Origin: Alphaproteobacteria bacterium
Lineage (GTDB): Bacteria; Pseudomonadota; Alphaproteobacteria; JAEULC01
Reading direction: 5' to 3'
Assembly (NCBI GenBank): GCA_020851015.1
Contig: JADZDN010000345.1
Location: forward strand, 1 to 34,825
DNA: 34,825 bases
The notes under the pieces were generated by a model. That model was not told where the DNA came from, ran no database searches, and saw nothing but the letters and a program-made list of their open reading frames with translations. The translations under genes were made by a program, and so were the position numbers. This document shows positions 7,831 to 15,424 of this stretch, piece by piece (the first letter of the stretch is position 1; each line of letters opens with the position of its first letter).

Positions 7831-8892
7831 ATGGCCGGCAGCCCTGCCGCATGGTGGCGGCCCGAGGTTTACCGGGGCAGACGCGCGAACCTGGTCCGCC
7901 GCGCCCAGGTCGTGGCGACGATCCGGGCATTTTTTGCCGGGGAGGGCTTCGTGGAGGTCGAAACCCCGGCGCTCCAGGTCTCGCCGGGCATCGAGCCCTA
8001 TCTCAACGCCTTCGCGACGCGGATCGACGGGGCGCGCGGGGGCGCGGGCACGCTCCACCTCCACACTTCGCCCGAATATGCGATGAAGAAGCTCTTGGTG
8101 GCGGGCGAGCCGCGCATCTTCCAGCTCGCCCGCTGCTACCGCAACGCCGAGCGCGGCCCGACCCATCACCCCGAATTCACCATGCTGGAATGGTATCGGG
8201 CCGGGGCCACCTACCGCGCGATCATGGCCGATTGCGAATCCATCCTGCGCGCGGCTGCCGGGCCGGACGGAACCTATCGCTGGGGCGGGCGCACCGCCGA
8301 CCCCCACCGTCCCTGGCAATACTTGACCGTGGCCGAAGCGTTCCTTGCCCATGCCGGCATCGACCTTCTGGCCACCGCCCCCGACCCGAGCCGCCCCGAC
8401 GCGGCCGCCCTGGGACGCGAGGCCCGGCGCATCGGCGTGCGCGTGGACGACGGCGACGGCTGGGACGACGTGTTCTTCCGGGTATTCCTGGAGCGGATCG
8501 AGCCGCGGCTCGGCCATCCGGTGCCGACGATCCTCTACGACTACCCGGTCGGCATGGCGGCGCTGTCGCGCGTCAAGCCCGACGATCCGCGCCTGGCCGA
8601 GCGGTTCGAGCTCTATGTCTGCGGGCTGGAACTGGCAAATGCCTTCGGCGAGCTGACCGACGCGGCGGAACAACGCCGGCGGTTCCTTTCCGACCAGCAG
8701 GCGCGCCGCGCCCGGGTCGGGCACGCCTATCCGATCGACGAGGATTTCCTGGCCGCCCTGGAGCACGGCATGCCCGAGGCATCGGGCATCGCGCTGGGCG
8801 TCGACCGGCTGGTCATGCTGGCAACCGGCGCTAAGGACATCGCCGATGTTCTGTGGGCCCCGGTGGCCGACGCGGCGGGGGATGGGGCCTGA
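7831..8892 (+). CDS. epmA: EF-P--(R)-beta-lysine ligase (EpmA/PoxA/GenX)
   Basis: This 353-residue protein is a class II lysyl-tRNA synthetase catalytic core without the anticodon-binding domain, the hallmark of EpmA. Visible motifs are motif 1 (GFVEVETPALQ with SPGIEPYL), motif 2 (FQLARCYRNAERGPTHHPEF) and motif 3 (GIALGVDRLVMLATG). EpmA activates (R)-beta-lysine with ATP and transfers it to EF-P. The divergent neighbour efp has the target lysine, so the pair is functionally coherent. The first ATG, at 7831, gives the usual EpmA N-terminus. Confidence 0.95.
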   Translation: MAGSPAAWWRPEVYRGRRANLVRRAQVVATIRAFFAGEGFVEVETPALQVSPGIEPYLNAFATRIDGARGGAGTLHLHTSPEYAMKKLLVAGEPRIFQLARCYRNAERGPTHHPEFTMLEWYRAGATYRAIMADCESILRAAAGPDGTYRWGGRTADPHRPWQYLTVAEAFLAHAGIDLLATAPDPSRPDAAALGREARRIGVRVDDGDGWDDVFFRVFLERIEPRLGHPVPTILYDYPVGMAALSRVKPDDPRLAERFELYVCGLELANAFGELTDAAEQRRRFLSDQQARRARVGHAYPIDEDFLAALEHGMPEASGIALGVDRLVMLATGAKDIADVLWAPVADAAGDGA

Positions 8893-8942
8893 GCGCCATC
8901 CTGCTGCGCGCCGTGATTTCGCCGGCGCGTCGAGATTCACCC

Positions 8943-8995
8943 TTGCGAGTCGTTCTCATTTGCGCTATTGGAATGGCGCTGCGAATGACTCGCAA
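8943..8995. promoter_or_regulatory. Inverted repeat resembling Fur/Irr iron boxes, upstream of fbpA-like gene
   Basis: TTGCGAGTCGTTC (8943-8955) and GAATGACTCGCAA (8983-8995) are inverted copies with one mismatch in 13, separated by 27 bp. Each half, extended outward, resembles the GAATNATTCTCATT-like boxes bound by Fur-family regulators. The second arm is followed by TATATC (8997-9002), which could be a -10 element. The repeat lies about 45-100 bp upstream of a ferric-iron binding protein gene, so iron-responsive repression is the natural reading. It is inferred from sequence only. Confidence 0.55.
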
Positions 8996-9040
8996 CTATA
9001 TCGTTGCGGGCGGGGCTTTTAGATGAAAGGGCAATCAATC

Positions 9041-10120
9041 ATGACCCGGGTGAGAAGAATTTTCGGCTGGACCGTGTTCGCCGGCGGCCTGGCGGTCGCG
9101 GTGTCGACCCTGGCCGCTGGCCAGGCATGGTCGGCCGAACCGGCGCCCGTACAGGTCGCGCAGGGAGCGGGCGAGGTCAACCTCTACTCCTCGCGGCACT
9201 ACAACACCGACGAACGGCTCTATTCCAATTTCACCAAGGCGACGGGCATCAAGATCAACCGCATCGAGGCCGATGCCGATCCGCTGATGCAGCGCATGAA
9301 GGCGGAGGGCGACAAGAGCCCGGCCGACGTGTTCATCTCGGTCGATGCCGGACGGATCGACGCGGCGCGCCAGCAGGGCCTGCTGCAGCCGATCAAGTCC
9401 GAGATGCTGGAAAAGGCGATCCCCGCGCATCTGCGCGATCCCGAGGGATACTGGTTCGGCTTCTCGAAGCGCGCGCGCGTGATCGTCTATTCCAAGGACC
9501 GCGTGAAGCGCGACCAGCTCGGCACCTACGAATCGCTGGCCGACCCGAAATGGAAGGGCAAGATCGCGATCCGCTCGTCGACCTACATCTACAACCAGTC
9601 GCTCACCGGCGCGATCCTGGCGGCGCTGGGGCCGGAGAAGACCGAGGCCTGGGCCAAGGGCTTCGTCGCCAACTTCGCGCGCCAGCCCAAGGGCGGCGAC
9701 CGCGACCAGATCTCGGCCGTGGCGTCGGGCGAGGCGGATCTCGGCATCACCAACACCTACTACGTCGCGCACATGCTGACGTCGAAGAACCCGGCCGAGC
9801 GCGAGGCCGCGGAGAAGGTCGTGGTTTTCTTCCCCAACCAGGACGACCGCGGCACGCACGTGAACATCAGCGGCGGCGGCGTCGCCAAGTACGCGCCCAA
9901 CAAGGCGAACGCGATCAAGTTCCTCGAGTACCTGGCGTCGCCCGAGGCGCAGAGCTATTTCGCCGAGGGCAACTACGAATACCCGGTCGTCGCCGGCGCC
10001 CAGGTCTCGCCGATCCTCGCCGCCTGGGGCAAGTTCAAGGAAGACCGGCTGAACGCGCAGGTCTTCGCCAAGAACAATGCCGAGGCGCTGAAGATCATGG
10101 ACCGCGCGGGCTGGAAATAG
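9041..10120 (+). CDS. Fe(3+) ABC transporter substrate-binding protein (FbpA/FutA type)
   Basis: From MTRVRRIFGW the product has 359 residues with a Sec signal peptide (charged start, hydrophobic core, AWSA cleavage near residue 32). An alternative ATG 18 bp upstream would add MKGQSI. The mature part begins EVNLYSSRHYNTDE, the usual start of ferric-ion binding proteins, and keeps the tyrosines that coordinate iron (SSTYIYNQS and TNTYYVAH). It would capture Fe(III) in the periplasm and deliver it to an FbpB/FbpC-type permease and ATPase. Neither is adjacent, so this is an orphan binding protein. The upstream inverted repeat suggests iron regulation, and a strong terminator follows. Confidence 0.92.
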   Translation: MTRVRRIFGWTVFAGGLAVAVSTLAAGQAWSAEPAPVQVAQGAGEVNLYSSRHYNTDERLYSNFTKATGIKINRIEADADPLMQRMKAEGDKSPADVFISVDAGRIDAARQQGLLQPIKSEMLEKAIPAHLRDPEGYWFGFSKRARVIVYSKDRVKRDQLGTYESLADPKWKGKIAIRSSTYIYNQSLTGAILAALGPEKTEAWAKGFVANFARQPKGGDRDQISAVASGEADLGITNTYYVAHMLTSKNPAEREAAEKVVVFFPNQDDRGTHVNISGGGVAKYAPNKANAIKFLEYLASPEAQSYFAEGNYEYPVVAGAQVSPILAAWGKFKEDRLNAQVFAKNNAEALKIMDRAGWK

Positions 10121-10199
10121 GGAACCCGCGCCCAAGCAACCGCTGCATGGCTTCGCGATCCCGGTTCTTCTCTCTCACCCATCCGCGATCGCGCAACTT

Positions 10200-10232
10200 G
10201 GGCCCCGCCTCCTCCCAGGCGGGGCCCATTTT
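10200..10232 (+). terminator. Rho-independent terminator after the iron-binding protein gene
   Basis: A perfect 10-bp stem (GGGCCCCGCC at 10200-10209 and GGCGGGGCCC at 10218-10227) with an 8-base loop is followed by ATTTTCCC. It sits 80 bp beyond the fbpA-like stop and separates it from the C1 operon that begins at 10265. Confidence 0.8.
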
Positions 10233-10264
10233 CCCTGCGCCCGCCGACGTGCTTTCCTGACGGC

Positions 10265-11383
10265 GTGCAGCCCGCGCCCGAGTTCCTGGTCGTCGCCCTG
10301 TCCGGCCGTGCGCTTGCCGCCGCGGCCGTGCGCGCGGGACGGCGCGTGGCGGTCGTCGACCTGTTCGCCGACATCGACACGCGGCGCCTCGCCGCGCGCG
10401 TGCAGCGCGCGGCCGGCGACCCGGCGTGCGGCTTCGATGCCGAGGCGCTGGTCCGTGCGGCGGCGCAATTCCCCGGGCTGAGGCTGGTCCCCGGCGCGGG
10501 GTTCGAGCACGACCCCGCGCTGCTCCGGCGCATCGCGCGCGGCCGGCGCCTGCTGGGCACGCCGCCCGCGGCCATTGCCCGGATCAAGGACCCCATCGCC
10601 TTCGCGCGCCTGCTCGGCAGGCTCGGCGTGCCGCATCCCGAGACGCAGCTTGGGCGCCCGGACGATCCGCGGGGCTGGATCGCGCGCCGCGCTGGCGCCG
10701 CCGGCGGAACGCATGTGCGGCCGGCCGCGCGCGTCGAACCCGGTCCGGCCATCTATTACCACCGCCTGGTCGCGGGAAGCGCGGTCGCCGCCGCCTTCGT
10801 CGCCGACGGGCGGCGCGCGCGGGTGATCGACCTCAGCGCGCAATGGACCGCGCCGACGCGGCGCACGCCCTATCGCTATGGCGGCGCCGTCGCGCCGGTC
10901 CCGATGAGCCGCGCCGCCACCGCGCGCCTGGTCGATGCGGCGGAGACGGCGGCCGGCGCAAGCGGCGCGGTCGGGCTGGGCAGCGCCGATTTCCTGGTCG
11001 ACGCGGCGGGCGATTTCGTGCTGCTGGAGATCAATCCGCGGCCCGGCGCGACGCTGGACCTGCTCGACCGCGGCGGGCCCCCGCCGTCGCGAACCGCCTT
11101 CGCGCTCCACCTCGCGGCCTGCGACGGGCGCCTGCCGGCGTCCCGCGCCGTCGCCCGGGAACCGGCGGTCGCCGCGGCAATCGTCTATGCCGACCGCGCC
11201 GCCGCGGTGCCCGCCGCCATGCGCTGGCCAGCCGAGACCGCCGACCGGTCGCCGCCCGGGACGAAATTCTGCCGCGGCGATCCGGTCTGCACCGTCGTCG
11301 CGCGCGCCGCGACATCCGCGCGCGCCCGGGCGATCAGCGACCGCAAGGCCCTCGCGGTCCTGGCGCGACTGGATTATGCATAG
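10265..11383 (+). CDS. ATP-grasp protein of the H4MPT C1 gene cluster
   Basis: The 372-residue product starts at a GTG. It has an N-terminal Rossmann-like part, a central ATP-grasp domain, and the diagnostic late motif LLEINPRPG (about residue 260) that binds Mg-ATP. ATP-grasp ligases join a carboxylate to an amine or thiol through an acyl phosphate. Homologues of this type recur in bacterial H4MPT clusters next to mch and fae, so a part in assembling methanopterin or methylofuran (for example a glutamate ligation) is likely but unproven. It is the first gene of a five-gene operon and ends 6 bp before mch. I see no strong promoter in the 37 bp between the preceding terminator and the start. 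Confidence 0.75.
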   Translation: MQPAPEFLVVALSGRALAAAAVRAGRRVAVVDLFADIDTRRLAARVQRAAGDPACGFDAEALVRAAAQFPGLRLVPGAGFEHDPALLRRIARGRRLLGTPPAAIARIKDPIAFARLLGRLGVPHPETQLGRPDDPRGWIARRAGAAGGTHVRPAARVEPGPAIYYHRLVAGSAVAAAFVADGRRARVIDLSAQWTAPTRRTPYRYGGAVAPVPMSRAATARLVDAAETAAGASGAVGLGSADFLVDAAGDFVLLEINPRPGATLDLLDRGGPPPSRTAFALHLAACDGRLPASRAVAREPAVAAAIVYADRAAAVPAAMRWPAETADRSPPGTKFCRGDPVCTVVARAATSARARAISDRKALAVLARLDYA

Positions 11384-11389
11384 ACCGCG

Positions 11390-12367
11390 ATGACGCAAGC
11401 AGTCGAACGGAGGACGGATTGGCCGAGCGTGGCGTCGCTGGCGACGCCGCTGGTCGAGCGCCTGATCGCGGACGCCGCAGCGCTGCGCCTCGGCATCCAT
11501 GCCGGACCGGCGGGCGCCCGGATCGTCGACGCGGGAATCGACGCGCCGGGCGGAATCGAGGCCGGGCGGCGCATCGCCGAGATCTGCATGGGCGGGCTGG
11601 GCAGCGTCGCCGTCGCGACCGACCAGGCGCTTGCCCGCTGGCCCGTTTCGGTGACGTCGCGCAGCAGCCATCCGGTCCTGGCCTGCCTGGGCAGCCAATA
11701 TGCCGGCTGGAACCTGTCGGTCGACAAGTACCACGCGATGGGATCGGGTCCGGGCCGCGCGCTGGCCGCGCGCGAGAAGCTGTTCGAGGAACTGGCCTAT
11801 CGCGACACCGCCGACGCGGCCGTGCTGGTGCTGGAGACCGACAAGCAACCGCCCCCCGCCCTGGTCGAGAAAGTGGCCGGGGACTGCGCCGTCGCGCCGG
11901 AGCGCGTCACGCTGATCCTGACGCCGACCAAGAGCCTGGCCGGAACCGTGCAGATCGCGGCGCGATGCCTGGAAGTCGCGCTGCACAAGGCGCATGCGCT
12001 GGGCTTTCCGCTCGACCACGTCGTCGACGGCTTCGCCGTCGCGCCGCTGCCGCCGCCGGCCAAGGATTTCGTCGGCGCGATGGGCAGGACCAACGACGCG
12101 ATCCTCTATGGCGGGCGGGCGCATCTCTTCGTGCGCGGCGACGAGGGCGAGGCCGAGTGGCTGGCGCGAAAGCTGCCGAGCGCCGGTTCGCGCGACCACG
12201 GCCTGACCTTCGCGCAGGTCTTCAAGGCCTACAACGGCGACTTCTTCGCGATCGATCCGATGCTGTTCAGCCCGGCCCGGGTGATCGTGACGGCGCTTGC
12301 CAGCGGCCGCAGCTTCTCCGCCGGCGCGATCGAGCCGGGGACGATCGACGAAAGCTTCGGCGGCTGA
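11390..12367 (+). CDS. mch: Methenyltetrahydromethanopterin cyclohydrolase
   Basis: The 325-residue protein matches Mch in length and signature segments: EICMGGLG, RSSHPVLACLGSQYAGW, LTPTKSLAGTVQI and, most tellingly, FVGAMGRTNDAILYGG. Mch catalyses the reversible hydrolysis of N5,N10-methenyl-H4MPT to N5-formyl-H4MPT in the cytoplasm. In methylotrophs this is the step between methylene-H4MPT dehydrogenase (MtdB) and the formyltransferase/hydrolase complex (Fhc). It is the second gene of the operon and lies 5 bp upstream of the next ORF. Presence with fae, mfnB and an mfnF-like gene makes the assignment secure. Neither mtdB nor fhcABCD is in the window. Confidence 0.97.
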   Translation: MTQAVERRTDWPSVASLATPLVERLIADAAALRLGIHAGPAGARIVDAGIDAPGGIEAGRRIAEICMGGLGSVAVATDQALARWPVSVTSRSSHPVLACLGSQYAGWNLSVDKYHAMGSGPGRALAAREKLFEELAYRDTADAAVLVLETDKQPPPALVEKVAGDCAVAPERVTLILTPTKSLAGTVQIAARCLEVALHKAHALGFPLDHVVDGFAVAPLPPPAKDFVGAMGRTNDAILYGGRAHLFVRGDEGEAEWLARKLPSAGSRDHGLTFAQVFKAYNGDFFAIDPMLFSPARVIVTALASGRSFSAGAIEPGTIDESFGG

Positions 12368-12372
12368 CCGGC

Positions 12373-13254
12373 TTGCCGCCGCGTGTCGTCGTATTCGTCG
12401 ACCGGCCGGAGTGGCACACGCGCCGGCTGCTGAAGGCCTTTGCCGCGCGCGGCGTCGAGGCCCTGCCGGTGGCGCTGTCTTCCTGCGGCTTCGCGACCGA
12501 GGGCAAGGGCATCGCGATCCCCGGGCTCCACGGCGCCCTGCCCGACCTTGCCTTCGTGCGCACGGTGGCGAGCGGCAGCTTCGAGCAGGTGACGCATCGC
12601 CTGGGCATCCTGCACGCGCTGGCCGCCATGGGCGTCGCGGTGGTGAACGACGCCCGCGCGATCGAGCGTTGCGTCGACAAGTCGACGACCAGCGCGATCC
12701 TGCACCGCGCCGGCCTGCCGACGCCCGCGACATGGTCGACGGAAGGCCGCGCCGGGGCCGAAGCGATCCTGCGGCGCGAGACCGAAGCGGGAAACCGGGT
12801 GGTGCTGAAGCCGCTGTTCGGATCGCAGGGGCGCGGGCTGAAGCGCCTGGGGCCGGGCGATGCTTTGCCCGAGGCCGAGACGATCGCCGGCGTCTACTAC
12901 CTGCAGCGGCTGGTGCCCCAGCGCGACAAGGCCTGGCACGACTGGCGCGTGTTCGTTGTGGGCGGCCGCGCGGTCGCGGCCATGATCCGGCACGGCAAGG
13001 ACTGGATCACCAACGTGCGGCAGGGCGCGCGTTGCGAGGCCGCGCCGGTGGACGGCGAGGCCGCGAGGCTGGCGGTCGCGGCGACGGCGGCCGTGGGCGC
13101 GCGCTATGCCGGGGTCGACCTGATCCCGGTCGGCGAGGGGTTCCAGGTGCTGGAGGTCAATTCCATGCCGGCCTGGCACGGGTTGCAGGGCGTGTGCGCG
13201 GTCGATATCGCCCAGGCCCTGGCCGACGACGCGCTGGGGCTGGTGCGCACATGA
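12373..13254 (+). CDS. RimK-like ATP-grasp ligase of the H4MPT cluster
   Basis: No ATG or GTG lies near the conserved start. TTG at 12373, 5 bp after mch, is the best start and gives [19 protein letters not shown] at the N-terminus (293 residues). ATP-grasp features are [17 protein letters not shown] (phosphate loop), [16 protein letters not shown], and [13 protein letters not shown] for Mg-ATP, all in the RimK/MptN subgroup that adds glutamate to a carboxylate. The homologue in Methylobacterium is, to my recollection, the cluster gene called orf5. Glutamylation of methanopterin or methylofuran is a reasonable inference. Its stop overlaps the next start in an ATGA. Confidence 0.8.
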   Translation: MPPRVVVFVDRPEWHTRRLLKAFAARGVEALPVALSSCGFATEGKGIAIPGLHGALPDLAFVRTVASGSFEQVTHRLGILHALAAMGVAVVNDARAIERCVDKSTTSAILHRAGLPTPATWSTEGRAGAEAILRRETEAGNRVVLKPLFGSQGRGLKRLGPGDALPEAETIAGVYYLQRLVPQRDKAWHDWRVFVVGGRAVAAMIRHGKDWITNVRQGARCEAAPVDGEAARLAVAATAAVGARYAGVDLIPVGEGFQVLEVNSMPAWHGLQGVCAVDIAQALADDALGLVRT

Positions 13255-14141
13255 CGCCCCACGCGGTCGCGTGTGCTTTCGTCTGGGCGTGCGAAACCGA
13301 GCTGCAGGCGCTGAAGCCCGGCAACGTCCACGTCCATGCGACAAACCCCCGGTTGAGCGTGGCGCAGTTCCGCCGCAGCGCGCGCGTCGCTGCCCCCCAC
13401 ATCGCCCGCGGAGGCTCCAGCGTTGGCCGGCGCATCCTGGGCGCGATCACGGCGACCCGGGCAGCCGTCGGCACCAACACCAACCTGGGAATCGTGCTGC
13501 TGGCCGCCCCGCTCTGCCACGCGGCGCTGGCGGCCCGCGGACGGCCGCTGCGGGCCGCGCTGAGCGCGACCCTGGCCGCCCTGACGGTCGGGGACGCGCG
13601 TCTGGCCTTCCGCGCCATCGCCCTGGCGGAGCCGGCCGGGCTGGGGCGCCGCTCCGCCCAGGACGTGCGCCGGCCCCCGACGGCAACCCTGGCGGAGGCG
13701 ATGCGGCTGGCGGCAGGGCGCGACCGGGTGGCGCGGCAATACGCCGCGACCTACGCCGATGTGCTGCGGACCGGCGTGCCGGCGCTGGAACAGGCCCGGG
13801 CCGAGGGGCTTTCGGCGCCCCAGGCGACCGGCCGGCTCTACATGACGTTCCTGCGTCGGTTTTCCGACAGCCATCTGCGGCGCAAATTCGGCCCGGGTGC
13901 CGCCGCCGCGGTGCGGCGCGAGGCCAAGGCGCTGCCCGATACGCGGGCGGCCCTGCTGCGGTTCGACCGGTCGTTGAAGCGCCGCGGCCTCAATCCCGGC
14001 ACCACCGCCGATCTGGCCGTCGCCAGCTTGCTCGCGTGGCGGCTGGTTTCTATAGTCGGCGGCGAGGTAACGCCAGCACGGGGGAAACCATGGCGCAAGC
14101 GAAGTCAACTGCGGGCAAGACGACCAGAATCACCAAGCTGA
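13251..14141 (+). CDS. CitG/MdcB-like (triphosphoribosyl-dephospho-CoA synthase family) protein of the H4MPT cluster
   Basis: The 296-residue protein carries the family's [13 protein letters not shown] motif near residue 18-30, followed by [15 protein letters not shown] and [15 protein letters not shown]. Authentic CitG makes the citrate lyase prosthetic-group precursor. This branch, found beside mch and fae in methylotrophs (orf7 in Methylobacterium, as I recall), has no citrate or malonate lyase genes near it and probably attaches a phosphoribosyl-type group during methanopterin synthesis; that role is inferred. It starts in an ATGA overlap with the ATP-grasp gene. Its last 52 bp overlap the start of fae, and this tail ([19 protein letters not shown]) looks unconserved. 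Confidence 0.8.
   Translation: MTPHAVACAFVWACETELQALKPGNVHVHATNPRLSVAQFRRSARVAAPHIARGGSSVGRRILGAITATRAAVGTNTNLGIVLLAAPLCHAALAARGRPLRAALSATLAALTVGDARLAFRAIALAEPAGLGRRSAQDVRRPPTATLAEAMRLAAGRDRVARQYAATYADVLRTGVPALEQARAEGLSAPQATGRLYMTFLRRFSDSHLRRKFGPGAAAAVRREAKALPDTRAALLRFDRSLKRRGLNPGTTADLAVASLLAWRLVSIVGGEVTPARGKPWRKRSQLRARRPESPS
14028..14056 (+). promoter_or_regulatory. Candidate sigma70-type promoter for fae
   Basis: TTGCTC (14028-14033) and TATAGT (14051-14056) are separated by exactly 17 bp inside the 3' end of the CitG-like gene. Transcription would start near 14063, leaving a leader of about 27 bases with a GGGGGAA ribosome site just before the fae ATG. This would let fae be expressed more strongly than the cofactor genes upstream of it. 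Confidence 0.4.
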
Positions 14142-14629
14142 TGGTCGGCGAGGCGCTGGTCGGCGACGGCAACGAGGTGGCCCATATCGACCTGATCCTG
14201 GGACCGCGCGGCAGCGCGGCGGAAACCGCGTTCTGCAACGCGCTGATCAACCAGCGCCAGGGCATCAACGGCCTGCTGGCCGTCGTGACGCCGAACCTGC
14301 TGGCGAAGCCGAACACCGTGATGTTCAACAAGGTGTTCATCAAGGGCGCCAAGCAGGCGGTGCAGATGTTCGGGCCGGCGCAGCACGCGGTCGCGACCGC
14401 GGTGATGGACTGCGTGGCCGACGGCACGATCCCGGCCAGCCAGGCCGACGACCTGTTCATCGCGGTCGGCGTGTTCATCCACTGGGACGCGCAGGACGAC
14501 AAGAAGATCCACGACTACAACTACGAGGCTACCAAGCTGTCGATCAAGCGCGCCGTCGCGGGCGAGCCCAAGGCGGCGGACGTGGTCGCGCAGTACAAGA
14601 AGGTGAAGCACCCGTTCTACGGCGGCTGA
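14090..14629 (+). CDS. fae: Formaldehyde-activating enzyme (5,6,7,8-tetrahydromethanopterin hydro-lyase)
   Basis: The 179-residue protein is near-canonical Fae. It has [18 protein letters not shown] with the catalytic His (His32 here, reported as His17 in M. extorquens Fae), [42 protein letters not shown] and [11 protein letters not shown]. It lacks the Hps fusion found in archaea. Fae condenses free formaldehyde with H4MPT to methylene-H4MPT, the entry point of the oxidation and detoxification route. A strong ribosome site (GGGGGAA) precedes the ATG, and the first 52 bp lie within the upstream CitG-like gene. The N-terminus is about ten residues longer than usual (KSTAGKTT). It converges with the HisA-like gene, 12 bp apart. 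Confidence 0.98.
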   Translation: MAQAKSTAGKTTRITKLMVGEALVGDGNEVAHIDLILGPRGSAAETAFCNALINQRQGINGLLAVVTPNLLAKPNTVMFNKVFIKGAKQAVQMFGPAQHAVATAVMDCVADGTIPASQADDLFIAVGVFIHWDAQDDKKIHDYNYEATKLSIKRAVAGEPKAADVVAQYKKVKHPFYGG

Positions 14630-14641
14630 TCGCTTCTTCCG

Positions 14642-15376
14642 TCAGGCAGGGCCGGCGGGGGATTCCCCGCCGGTCGCGTTTTCGGCGGCGGCCGCGCGGG
14701 GATCGAGCCGCCCGTCATGCAGCGCCGTGGCGACCAGCGCGCCGGCAATGCCCCGCGCCGCCAGCGCCGCCAGGTCGCGATTGTCGCGCACGCCGCCGGC
14801 GGCATAGACGGCGCGTTCCCCGGCGCGGGATCTGATCGCATCCAGGCGCGCGAGGTCCGGCCCTTCGCCCGAGCCGACGCGCGCGAGCGTCATCGCGATC
14901 ACCCGGCGCGGCCATAGGCCGGCGTCGTCCAGCAGCGGCGCCGGGCCCTGGAACGCATCGCCGCGGAAGTCGAGCGACAGCACGGCCCGGTCGCCCGCCG
15001 CCGCCAGCGCCTGGCGCAGCGTCGCGAGATCAGGCGCGGATTCGCTGCCCAGCACGGCGGGGCCCAGGCCCAGCGCCAGCCAGGACCGCACGGCATCGGG
15101 GGTCGCGATGCCGCGGTCGACCCACAGCTCGAGCGCGGGATAGGCGCGGGCGATCGCCTGGACCGCCGCGCGGTTGCCGCCCTGGCCCGCGATGGCATCG
15201 AGATCGGCGATGTAGAGCCGGCGGAAGCGATGGAGCGCCATCAGGCCGCGCGCGACATCGAGCGGCGCCGCGCTTGGGCTGAGCCTGGTCTCGATCGGCC
15301 GGTAGCCGGCGCGGTCGCCGCGCCTGGCGTGCACGACCGTCCCGCCCTTCAGGTCGATCACCGGTACCAGGTCCAC
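14642..15376 (-). CDS. HisA/HisF-related TIM barrel protein of the H4MPT cluster
   Basis: The 244-residue product starts at a GTG preceded by GAGGG. It resembles HisA: VPVIDLKGGTVVHARRGDR with the first catalytic-type Asp (Asp8), then LYIADLDAIAGQGGN, and YAAGGVRDNRDL at the phosphate-binding end. The second catalytic HisA motif, TDxxRDG, is replaced by TLARVGSGEG. It is therefore unlikely to be the histidine-pathway isomerase, and no other his gene is nearby. HisA-like proteins of this kind sit in H4MPT clusters of methylotrophs and methanogens and are presumed to act in cofactor synthesis. The substrate is unknown. It is transcribed towards fae and away from the cyclase gene. Confidence 0.75.
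   Translation of the reverse strand: MDLVPVIDLKGGTVVHARRGDRAGYRPIETRLSPSAAPLDVARGLMALHRFRRLYIADLDAIAGQGGNRAAVQAIARAYPALELWVDRGIATPDAVRSWLALGLGPAVLGSESAPDLATLRQALAAAGDRAVLSLDFRGDAFQGPAPLLDDAGLWPRRVIAMTLARVGSGEGPDLARLDAIRSRAGERAVYAAGGVRDNRDLAALAARGIAGALVATALHDGRLDPRAAAAENATGGESPAGPA
14652..14682 (+). terminator. Possible fae terminator hairpin inside the HisA-like gene
   Basis: CCGGCGGGG (14652-14660) and CCCCGCCGG (14665-14673) form a perfect 9-bp stem with a GATT loop, followed five bases later by TTTT. It lies 23 bp after the fae stop, within the last codons of the convergent HisA-like gene. The short and displaced T tract makes this tentative. Confidence 0.4.
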
Positions 15377-15418
15377 GCCGAGCCCTCATTGCCGCGACCG
15401 CGATCCGCCCGGGTATCC

Positions 15419-15424
15419 TATAAT
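15419..15424 (+). promoter_or_regulatory. Consensus -10 hexamer overlapping the first ATG of the cyclase gene
   Basis: A perfect TATAAT overlaps the first in-frame ATG (15423) of the adenylate cyclase gene. If it is a working -10 box, transcription begins near 15431. The real start would then be the ATG at 15435 or 15441, with almost no leader. No good -35 was found 16-18 bp upstream. Confidence 0.35.

Noticed and set aside
6202..8940. Minus-strand open frame of 912 codons across AraC, efp and epmA
   Set aside because: Its translation is Arg/Gly-rich shadow sequence except for the short DUF2000 start, and it covers three well-supported genes.
10426..13254. Very long open frame (942 codons) through mch and the first ATP-grasp gene
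   Set aside because: Only the last 294 codons are a real gene. The rest is Arg/Ala-rich shadow coding caused by high G+C.
14642..15376. Annotation as hisA of histidine biosynthesis
   Set aside because: The second catalytic motif is missing, there are no his genes nearby, and the neighbours are H4MPT genes.
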